This document shows positions 1 through 4,433 of a stretch of 5,693 nt of DNA, piece by piece (position 1 is the first letter of the stretch; each line of letters starts with the position of its first letter). Position numbers and translations under genes: made by a program. The stretch covers positions 1-5,693 of the forward strand of contig JBGSOW010000067.1 of assembly GCA_041738875.1 (NCBI GenBank), given 5' to 3'. Under the pieces are notes generated by a model. That model ran no database searches and was not told where the DNA came from. It saw only the letters and a list, made by a program, of their open reading frames with translations. The stretch comes from JBGSOW01 sp041738875. GTDB taxonomy: Bacteria; Patescibacteriota; Dojkabacteria; CALFHW01.

Positions 1-225
1 GCAGGCTCACCTAGAGCCGCCCGCGTCGTCGGAAGTGTCCTAAGAGGACTTGGACTTGAAGAACGAGAAATTGCTTGGTGGCGTGTGGTAAATTCCACAG
101 GCTATATCACGATCAATCATAGCGGAGGTGGAATTGAAAAAGAAATGCAAAAAATAAATCTAGAAGTAGAAGGTGTCAAGGTAAGTTCAGATTTGCGCAT
201 AGATCTTACTTGCTTTAGTTGGTAG
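1..225 (+). CDS. Alkyltransferase-like (ATL) DNA-repair protein, C-terminal part, 5' end outside window
   Basis: The reading frame is open from base 1 to TAG at 223-225, giving the last 74 residues. It matches the DNA-binding domain of the O6-methylguanine-DNA methyltransferase (MGMT) family: SPRAARVVG at residues 3-11, containing the arginine-finger position (R8), then AWWRVVN at 25-31, then a typical C-terminal tail (EVEGVKV...RIDL). In true MGMT the active-site motif is PCHRV with an alkyl-accepting Cys. Here the Cys position is Trp (W26), the hallmark of ATL proteins. Known ATLs cannot remove alkyl groups; they bind O6-alkylguanine, flip it out and recruit nucleotide excision repair. The preceding Pro and following His are also changed (to A25 and W27), which departs from the common PWHR form. 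The helix-turn-helix start and the Tyr that helps flip the base lie outside the window. The family call is firm; the repair role is inferred from the family. Confidence 0.85.
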   Translation, partial: AGSPRAARVVGSVLRGLGLEEREIAWWRVVNSTGYITINHSGGGIEKEMQKINLEVEGVKVSSDLRIDLTCFSW

Positions 226-236
226 GCCTTTTTTTC

Positions 237-245
237 TGGTACAAT
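237..245 (+). promoter_or_regulatory. Candidate extended -10 promoter for the DUF427 gene
   Basis: TGG followed by TACAAT fits the TGN-TATAAT extended -10 form with one mismatch. No convincing -35 box lies at 16-18 bp, which is usual for extended -10 promoters. Transcription would start near base 252 and leave a leader of about 45 nt, AT-rich and without a Shine-Dalgarno site. The site lies just after the stop of the ATL gene, so the DUF427 gene may be transcribed independently. Confidence 0.45.
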
Positions 246-296
246 TTGTGAGAAAGATTTAGAATTAATTAAGCTAAATTAATAAAAACTAAGATT

Positions 297-641
297 ATGG
301 CAAACACAAAATATCAAGCAAAATGGAACGATAAAGTAGTGGCTGAGGCTACAGACAGTGAGATTCTAATGATCGAAGGCAATGTCTATTTTCCAAAAAC
401 AGCAATTAAACAGGAATATTTTGTTGACTCAGCTACCCATACAAATTGCCCGTGGAAAGGGGAAGCAAGCTATTATACGCTTAAAGTGGGTGACGATGAA
501 AATGTCGATGCTGCATGGTATTACTCAGAACCTAAAGCAGGTTCAACTGATGTTGTCTCAAATCAAAATTCTGGCAGAAATAACGGCGATTTTACAAACT
601 ACGTCGCGTTCTGGCGCGGCGTCAAAGTGGAGAGTATTTAA
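297..641 (+). CDS. DUF427 family protein
   Basis: This complete 114-residue protein carries the signature blocks of DUF427 (PF04248) in order: IEGNVYFP at 26-33, THTNCPWKGEASYY at 47-60, DAAWYYSEPK at 71-80 and YVAFWRGVKVE at 102-112. DUF427 proteins are small, single-domain and soluble; no enzymatic activity is established that I can name, so none is assigned. Typical members go almost directly from the YYPEPK block to the YVAFWKGV strand. Here about 18 polar, Asn/Ser/Gly-rich residues (roughly 82-100) lie between them, probably a surface loop. The ATG at 297 is the first in-frame start and gives the usual N-terminus; no Shine-Dalgarno site precedes it. The last 20 bases overlap the 3' end of the convergent deformylase gene. 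Confidence 0.88.
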   Translation: MANTKYQAKWNDKVVAEATDSEILMIEGNVYFPKTAIKQEYFVDSATHTNCPWKGEASYYTLKVGDDENVDAAWYYSEPKAGSTDVVSNQNSGRNNGDFTNYVAFWRGVKVESI

Positions 642-1215
642 ATATTTTGGTTGTAATTTTGGAGTTTTCTAGTTGAGGTTTAGAATTTTTGATTCGCTCA
701 ATATAGTGTTCTCTAGTCATTAGCTTTGTATAGTCTTGGATCTTTTCTGTAAATTCAATTCCAACCAAATGGTCGTATTCATGCTGGATTGCTCTTCCGA
801 GCAAGCCGTCGGCTTGGAACGTAAATTCTTTACCTTCTAGGTCGCACGCTTTAACTGTAATTTCCTTTGGTCTTTCAACTGGGCCAAATAGATTGGCGCT
901 CGCCACACTTCCGCAACCTTCATAGAGAACTGTTTTCGTGTCTGACAATTCAATTATCTCGGGATTTATAAAGACTCTTAAAACATCACTCTGATCTGCG
1001 GGTCGTAACTCGGTTTCTCTTGGCTCTGTCACAAATATTTTAAGATTTACACCAATCTGCGGAGCCGCCATACCAATCAAACCACTCTCCCTCATAGTAT
1101 CAGTAAGGTCTTGGACAACTTCTTTTACAATTTCTATGTCTCGAGGAAATACGATTATCTGGTTCTCGGCTTTTAGCTTAGGATCACCGATTTGAAGTAC
1201 ATTTCTTACCGCCAT
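622..1215 (-). CDS. def: Peptide deformylase
   Basis: This 197-residue metalloenzyme removes the N-terminal formyl group from nascent proteins at the ribosome. The three deformylase motifs are present. Motif 1 is IGMAAPQIG at 47-55. Motif 2 is EGCGS at 99-103, with metal ligand C101. Motif 3 is QHEYDHLVG at 144-152, with metal ligands H145 and H149 and catalytic E146. Two motif positions depart from the common consensus: the first Gly of GxGxAAPQ is Leu (L46), and EGCLS reads EGCGS. The metal ligands and the catalytic Glu are intact, so the enzyme should be active. A tail of about 25 residues after the core is polar and probably disordered. The ATG at 1215 gives the usual short N-terminus (RNVLQIGDPKL); no Shine-Dalgarno site is visible. 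The gene ends in TGA, overlapping the DUF427 gene by 20 bp tail to tail. It lies 84 bp downstream of the Nudix gene and may share its transcript. Confidence 0.95.
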   Translation of the reverse strand: MAVRNVLQIGDPKLKAENQIIVFPRDIEIVKEVVQDLTDTMRESGLIGMAAPQIGVNLKIFVTEPRETELRPADQSDVLRVFINPEIIELSDTKTVLYEGCGSVASANLFGPVERPKEITVKACDLEGKEFTFQADGLLGRAIQHEYDHLVGIEFTEKIQDYTKLMTREHYIERIKNSKPQLENSKITTKIFKYSPL

Positions 1216-1299
1216 TTAAAGCACTTGTAAAGCTTAAATATGATTGAGTTTACCATAGTTGTTTATCAAATGAGCCTTCTAAGGTAACTATGAAAAATA

Positions 1300-1716
1300 C
1301 TATTTAATTGGATTAAAGCCTTGCTTTATCGCGTTTTGAGTAGAAACTAATAGTGGGGAAGGAAGATTTTCCCAGTCAAACCATTTCCATTCAGAGCACT
1401 TATCAGGCTCAAGTAATTGCACGACACCTGATTTGTAATCGGTGATCATATGTATAGTAATGTAATGTTTTGAGTCCTTCTGGAATATGTCATTTGTAAC
1501 TGTTCCGAATCTAATATTCTCGATTTCTATCCCAACTTCTTCGGTAACTTCTCTTGTAACACACTCTTCCCAGCTTTCTCCAAACTCCAAATGTCCGCCA
1601 GGTGCAGACCAGTCACCTTTTGCGTGAGCACCTTTGCGCTTCCCAAAAAGTACCTGTTTTTTGTCGTTGATGATATATACCCCTAAACCCACTCTGACAA
1701 ATTTCTTATTCTCCAT
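1300..1716 (-). CDS. NUDT15-like Nudix hydrolase
   Basis: This complete 138-residue single-domain protein has a perfect Nudix box at residues 41-63: G41, E47, R55-E56, E59-E60 and G62-I63 fit GX5EX7REUXEEXGU. The Glu residues bind the catalytic metal. The surroundings (VRVGLGV at the N-terminus, GKRKGAHAKGDWSAPGGHLEFGESWEEC, the TNDIF...KHYITI strand, and LLEPDKCSEWKWFDWENLP near the end) closely resemble the NUDT15/MTH2 branch. That branch hydrolyses nucleoside triphosphates, including some modified ones, to monophosphates. A role in cleaning the nucleotide pool is therefore likely, but the substrate cannot be read from sequence. The ATG at 1716 gives the standard N-terminus; no Shine-Dalgarno site is seen. 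The gene lies 53 bp downstream of tRNA-Ala on the same strand with no terminator between, so it may be expressed from the tRNA promoter. Confidence 0.92.
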   Translation of the reverse strand: MENKKFVRVGLGVYIINDKKQVLFGKRKGAHAKGDWSAPGGHLEFGESWEECVTREVTEEVGIEIENIRFGTVTNDIFQKDSKHYITIHMITDYKSGVVQLLEPDKCSEWKWFDWENLPSPLLVSTQNAIKQGFNPIK

Positions 1717-1769
1717 AAGTAATTTTACTAATTCGCCAAGTTAATTTAGCTTTCTCTGTTAACAGTAAT

Positions 1770-1843
1770 TGGAGCTTGGGGGATTCGAACCCCCGACCTC
1801 TTCTTTGCAAAAGAAGCGCAATAACCAGCTATGCTAAAGCCCC
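1770..1843 (-). tRNA. tRNA-Ala (anticodon TGC)
   Basis: Read on the minus strand, the sequence folds as a full cloverleaf. The acceptor stem is GGGGCTT/AAGCTCC with discriminator A. The D arm is GCAT-AGCTGGTTA-TTGC, the anticodon stem CTTCT/AGAAG with loop TTTGCAA, the variable loop AGGTC, and the T stem GGGGG/CCCCC with loop TTCGAAT. The loop places TGC at positions 34-36, so it is an alanine tRNA. The third acceptor pair is G-U, the classic G3:U70 identity element for alanyl-tRNA synthetase. The CCA end is not encoded and must be added after transcription. The D stem has one T-T mismatch at its loop end, a minor weakness. The length is 74 nt including the discriminator. Confidence 0.97.
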
Positions 1844-1862
1844 AGACGTTAATTGTATGAGT

Positions 1863-1871
1863 ATTATATCA
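1863..1871 (-). promoter_or_regulatory. Extended -10 promoter for tRNA-Ala
   Basis: On the minus strand, TGA followed by TATAAT is an exact TGN-TATAAT extended -10 element. Transcription would start near base 1856, giving a short leader of about 13 nt before the mature tRNA. No clear -35 box is seen. It may also drive the Nudix and def genes downstream. Confidence 0.65.
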
Positions 1872-1877
1872 GGAAAT

Positions 1878-1886
1878 TGGTATACT
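1878..1886 (+). promoter_or_regulatory. Candidate extended -10 promoter for rlmH
   Basis: TGG followed by TATACT is an extended -10 element with one mismatch in the hexamer. Transcription would start near base 1893 and give a leader of about 36 nt before the ATG at 1929. A second, weaker copy (TGG-TATGCT) lies at 1888-1896. The site is back to back with the tRNA promoter, so the two divergent transcription units share an 85-bp region. Confidence 0.5.
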
Positions 1887-1928
1887 CTGGTATGCTTTTC
1901 TACAATTATATAAACAAAATAAAGAACT

Positions 1929-2390
1929 ATGAAAATTAATATCTTAGAGGTTGGAAGACCCAAGGCAAACCCAAACTCAAATCAATTAGCAGGGCAGGCT
2001 GCATACTACCTTGATCTAGCAGCCAAAAAAATTGGAAGGATAAAAATAACACAGAACTATATAAAGGGCTTCCCTGAGAATAGCAGTGTTAGTGCAATTG
2101 AAGTAGCTAAAGAAAAGAAATTAAATATTAATACTACATATTTTCTAGCCGAATGGGGTAAGTTACTAAACAATGAAACTCTATTTCAACTTTTCGACAA
2201 AATATACGAAGAAAGCGGCGAAATATCTATTGTAATTGGAAATGCGTGGGGTTGGACTACAAAGGAAAAGGATATAAATTATATATCTTTGAGTCCACTC
2301 ACATTCTCACATGAAATCGCAGGTATCATGCTATGCGAGCAAATATTCCGCTACGCAGACAAAAAAAGTGGTGGCCGCTATAGCAAATAA
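1929..2390 (+). CDS. rlmH: Diverged RlmH-family (SPOUT) 23S rRNA methyltransferase
   Basis: The 153-residue length matches RlmH (155 in E. coli), which methylates N3 of pseudouridine 1915 in helix 69 of 23S rRNA. Family features are visible along the protein: an N-terminal strand (MKINILEVG), FLAEWGKLLNNETL at 72-85 matching the L-x-x-x-G-K-x-x-x-S/T-x-x-L block, SIVIGNAWGW at 100-109 at the SAM-binding knot, and SLSPLTFSHEIAGIMLCEQIFRY at 120-142, matching [22 protein letters not shown]. Two normally strict sites are altered. The GGPxG-type knot loop reads G104-N105-A-W-G108, and the C-terminal PYHR-type end, important for catalysis in E. coli, reads GGRYSK. The fold assignment is good, but activity on the usual target is less certain. 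No Shine-Dalgarno site precedes the ATG. The stop lies 12 bp before the -10 box of the aspS leader. Confidence 0.78.
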   Translation: MKINILEVGRPKANPNSNQLAGQAAYYLDLAAKKIGRIKITQNYIKGFPENSSVSAIEVAKEKKLNINTTYFLAEWGKLLNNETLFQLFDKIYEESGEISIVIGNAWGWTTKEKDINYISLSPLTFSHEIAGIMLCEQIFRYADKKSGGRYSK

Positions 2391-2397
2391 CTTTAAC

Positions 2398-2408
2398 TGG
2401 TGTATAAT
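2398..2408 (+). promoter_or_regulatory. Promoter of the aspS attenuator leader
   Basis: A perfect TATAAT hexamer lies at 2403-2408, preceded by TGGTG, which supplies an extended -10-like TG. There is no good -35 box at 16-18 bp. With standard spacing, +1 would fall at about base 2415, which is the A of the leader-peptide ATG. The leader mRNA would then be leaderless, or nearly so. Confidence 0.65.
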
Positions 2409-2414
2409 TGACTC

Positions 2415-2459
2415 ATGTCGTTAGTAAAACTAAATAACAATAATAACAATTCTAACTAG
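2415..2459 (+). CDS. Asn-rich attenuator leader peptide of aspS
   Basis: A 14-codon ORF runs from ATG at 2415 to TAG at 2457-2459 and encodes MSLVKLNNNNNNSN. Seven of 14 residues are Asn, six in a row (2433-2450), with AAT and AAC mixed, and there is no Asp codon. It sits between a TATAAT box and a pair of competing hairpins upstream of an aspartyl-tRNA synthetase. That is the arrangement of amino-acid leader peptides such as that of E. coli pheST, which is also 14 residues and Phe-rich. The stop codon is four bases before the first antiterminator strand. A ribosome that finishes the peptide would therefore cover that strand, while one stalled in the Asn run would leave it free. The peptide itself probably has no function; its translation is the sensor. 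No Shine-Dalgarno site is seen, and translation may begin directly at the 5' end of the mRNA. The regulatory reading is inference from this architecture. Confidence 0.82.
   Translation: MSLVKLNNNNNNSN
2433..2450 (+). repeat. Tandem 9-bp duplication forming the Asn codon run
   Basis: AATAACAAT occurs twice in direct tandem (2433-2441 and 2442-2450) and encodes six consecutive Asn codons. It suggests the sensor was lengthened by duplication of a three-codon unit. Confidence 0.85.
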
Positions 2460-2463
2460 CACG

Positions 2464-2496
2464 CTAGGGGTTGTATTATTGCTTGTAATCCCCTAG
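2464..2496 (+). promoter_or_regulatory. Antiterminator hairpin of the aspS attenuator
   Basis: CTAGGGG (2464-2470) pairs perfectly with CCCCTAG (2490-2496) over seven base pairs. With U2489 bulged, five further pairs can form inside (2471-2475 with 2484-2488, two of them G-U), leaving an eight-base loop. Forming this hairpin consumes bases 2490-2495, the ascending arm of the terminator, so the two structures exclude each other. It would form when ribosomes stall on Asn codons and would allow transcription into aspS. A small CTAG-CACG-CTAG hairpin (2456-2467) across the stop codon could compete with it. Confidence 0.85.
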
Positions 2497-2514
2497 AAAT
2501 AGGGGACTTTTTTT
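2489..2514 (+). terminator. Conditional intrinsic terminator (attenuator) before aspS
   Basis: TCCCCTA (2489-2495) pairs perfectly with TAGGGGA (2500-2506) around a GAAA tetraloop, a stable GNRA loop. One C and a run of seven Ts (2508-2514) follow. This is a canonical Rho-independent terminator lying only 22 bp before the aspS start, between the promoter and the gene. It would block aspS transcription unless the upstream antiterminator forms first. Confidence 0.93.
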
Positions 2515-2536
2515 ATTAATAATTAAAATTAAATAT

Positions 2537-4354
2537 ATGGAGCGAACAATTATAATTCAAACAAAAGATAAAATTGGAACTGAGGTGTTTTTACAAGGTT
2601 GGGTGCATAGTATCAGGCTTTTAGGTAAAATCGCATTTTTAATTCTTAGAGATAGAAGTGGACTTTTGCAGGTGGTAATTGAGGATAAAGACATGCTTAA
2701 TTCTATAAAGGATTTGCAAGTTGGAAGTGTATTAGAGATCTCAGGTAGTGTTTCTGCTTCAGAAAAAACAGAGCTTGGTGTTGAGGTTTTAGCTAGTAAA
2801 TTAGTTGTCATAAACAAAGTTACTGACGCGTGGCCAGTTGAAATAAATAAACCAACTCTAAAAGCAAACTTAGATACTATTTTGGATAATCGAGCACTAA
2901 CTTTGAGACATGAAATAGCAGCTGCAATATTTCGCATACAAGGCACAATGGCTCAAACATATAGAGAATATATGATAAATGAAGGTTTTGTCGAATTTTT
3001 TGGGCCTGCGATGATCGCTTCTTCTTCTGAAGGTGGGGCTGAAATATTTAAAATGAATTATTTTGGCAAAGAAGCGACACTAGCGCAAAGCAATCAATTG
3101 TATAAACAGATGATGGTCGGTGTTTATGAACGTGTTTTCGGGATGGCCAAATGGTTTAGAGCTGAAAATTCAAATACCAGAAGACATCTTACAGAAGGTA
3201 TGCAGTACGAATTTGAATTAGGCTTCATAAAAGATCTAGACGATATTCTCGTTCATTTAGAGGCCGTCTTACGCGAGATGCTTGCAAAAGTAGAAGAAAA
3301 AAATACGAGAGACGTAGAACTTCTGAAGTCACATGGATATTCACTAGTTAGATTCCCAGAAAGTACTGTGAGGTTTCCAAAATACAAATTTACAGATGCA
3401 ATCAAAATATTTGCAGAAAGAACTGGTCAAGATACAACCGGTTGGGACGACCTCACAACTGAAGCAGAACGTGAATTATGTGAGTATGCAAGAGAAAGGT
3501 ATGCAACGGACTTTATTTTTGTAACGAATTATCCAAAAGGAAAATTCTACGCATACAAAGATGAGAACGGTGTATTCCAAAATTTCGATTTACTGTGCCG
3601 TGACGCTGAAATTGTAAGTGGAGGAAGAAGAGTTGATAACTACGATAGTCTAATTGAAAGAATTAAAGCCGAAGGAATGGATCCAGCTGCATTTAGCGAA
3701 TATCTATCAATATTCAAATTTGGAATGCCACCACATGGAGGTTTTGGCTTGGGTTTCGAAAGATTTACCATGCTTGCTTTGGGATTAGAAAATATTCGTG
3801 AGGCAAGTCTGTTCCCGAGCGACACTAAAAGAGTCGCATCCCAATCTCTAGGCGTGCAAGCTACAACCGGAGCTGATTCAATCCAAAAATCAATCAAACA
3901 GCTATTTGTCGAAGCAGGGTTGGAGTTTCAAGTTCTCAAACACGAAGCAACACCAACAAGCGAGGACGCAGCAAGAGTCAGGGGGCTTTCTGCTGAAACA
4001 GGAGTAAAAGCGTTAATCTTAAAAAATAAAAAGACTGGCGAAAACGTATTAATCAACATACCGGCTCATAAAAAATTAAACATAAAGAAGTTTTTGAGCA
4101 TTTATGAAATAACTAATCCAGGTGCAAAAGTCGAATTTGAAAAGCCTGAAGTGATAAAAGAAAAATATGGACTTATAGTTGGAGGCGTTCCACCGTTTGG
4201 AGAAGTATTTGGAATAAAAACCTATGCAGATTCCGAGGTGTTTTTGCCCAAGGTAGTTGCATTCAATAACGCCGAACAAACAGAATCACTAATAACATCT
4301 GGTTCTGCTCTAGAGCAAGTTTTGGATGCGGTTGAAGGGGACTTCATAGATTAA
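2537..4354 (+). CDS. aspS: Archaeal-type, probably non-discriminating AspRS fused to a YbaK/ProX-type editing domain
   Basis: The 605 residues have three parts. Residues 1 to about 105 are an OB-fold anticodon-binding domain (GWVHSIRLLGKIAFLILRDR). Residues about 115-440 are a class II core: motif 1 near 145-160, LAQSNQLYKQ at 182-191, motif 2 with FRAE (207-210) and RRHL (215-218), FDLLCRDAEIVSGGRR at 350-365, and motif 3 with GFGLGFER at 402-409. It lacks the large insertion of bacterial-type AspRS, so it is the compact archaeal type. Residues about 445-605 are a YbaK/ProX domain (PF04073), with K491 at the position of the essential YbaK Lys, GGVPPFG at 549-555, and FNNAEQTESLI at 576-586; this family hydrolyses mischarged aminoacyl-tRNAs. 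His24 in GWVH occupies the site that is Trp in discriminating archaeal AspRS and His in characterised non-discriminating ones. The enzyme therefore probably charges both tRNA-Asp and tRNA-Asn with Asp. No Shine-Dalgarno site precedes the ATG; expression appears controlled by the Asn-codon attenuator. Confidence 0.93.
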   Translation: MERTIIIQTKDKIGTEVFLQGWVHSIRLLGKIAFLILRDRSGLLQVVIEDKDMLNSIKDLQVGSVLEISGSVSASEKTELGVEVLASKLVVINKVTDAWPVEINKPTLKANLDTILDNRALTLRHEIAAAIFRIQGTMAQTYREYMINEGFVEFFGPAMIASSSEGGAEIFKMNYFGKEATLAQSNQLYKQMMVGVYERVFGMAKWFRAENSNTRRHLTEGMQYEFELGFIKDLDDILVHLEAVLREMLAKVEEKNTRDVELLKSHGYSLVRFPESTVRFPKYKFTDAIKIFAERTGQDTTGWDDLTTEAERELCEYARERYATDFIFVTNYPKGKFYAYKDENGVFQNFDLLCRDAEIVSGGRRVDNYDSLIERIKAEGMDPAAFSEYLSIFKFGMPPHGGFGLGFERFTMLALGLENIREASLFPSDTKRVASQSLGVQATTGADSIQKSIKQLFVEAGLEFQVLKHEATPTSEDAARVRGLSAETGVKALILKNKKTGENVLINIPAHKKLNIKKFLSIYEITNPGAKVEFEKPEVIKEKYGLIVGGVPPFGEVFGIKTYADSEVFLPKVVAFNNAEQTESLITSGSALEQVLDAVEGDFID

Positions 4355-4388
4355 ATTAATTTCTGATTCTATGTATTATATAGGTCAC

Positions 4389-4417
4389 AAAAAAAAGGCT
4401 CCGTAAGGAGCCTTTTT
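4389..4417. terminator. Bidirectional intrinsic terminator
   Basis: GGCTCC (4397-4402) and GGAGCC (4407-4412) form a perfect 6-bp stem with a GTAA tetraloop (GNRA). Eight As flank it on the left and five Ts on the right, and A-T pairs extend the stem. It can terminate aspS on the plus strand (35 bp past its stop) and the small membrane-protein gene on the minus strand (22 bp past its stop), where eight Ts follow the stem. Confidence 0.95.
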
Positions 4418-4433
4418 CAAATCTATAAACAAA

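Noticed and set aside
1..225. Active O6-methylguanine-DNA methyltransferase
   Set aside because: The PCHR Cys is Trp here, so the alkyl transfer reaction is not possible at the usual site.
222..236. Terminator at AGGCCT plus T-run after the ATL gene
   Set aside because: The six-base palindrome cannot form a stem with a loop, and no upstream partner for GGCC was found.
264..283. Inverted repeat ATTAATT-N6-AATTAAT in the DUF427 leader as an operator
   Set aside because: It is perfect but made only of A and T in AT-rich sequence, where such repeats are frequent by chance.
1756..1765. CTGTTAACAG palindrome between tRNA-Ala and the Nudix gene
   Set aside because: It has no loop and no T-run, so it is not a terminator; a single short palindrome is weak evidence for a regulator site.
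2415..2536. T-box riboswitch upstream of aspS
   Set aside because: A terminator in front of a synthetase gene suggests a T-box, but the conserved TGGNACC-type T-box bulge sequence and the stem I elements are absent and the leader is only about 120 nt. The Asn-rich ORF explains the structure better.
2557..2946. Open frames opposite aspS (also 3640-3897 and 4076-4279), 382-672 in DUF427, and 4872-5060 in the ABC gene
   Set aside because: They lie in other frames of well-supported genes and show no recognisable protein family features.
622..4354. Recoded TGA (code 25, TGA as Gly) as in some CPR lineages
   Set aside because: All families read at full length without internal TGA, and def ends normally with TGA at 622-624.
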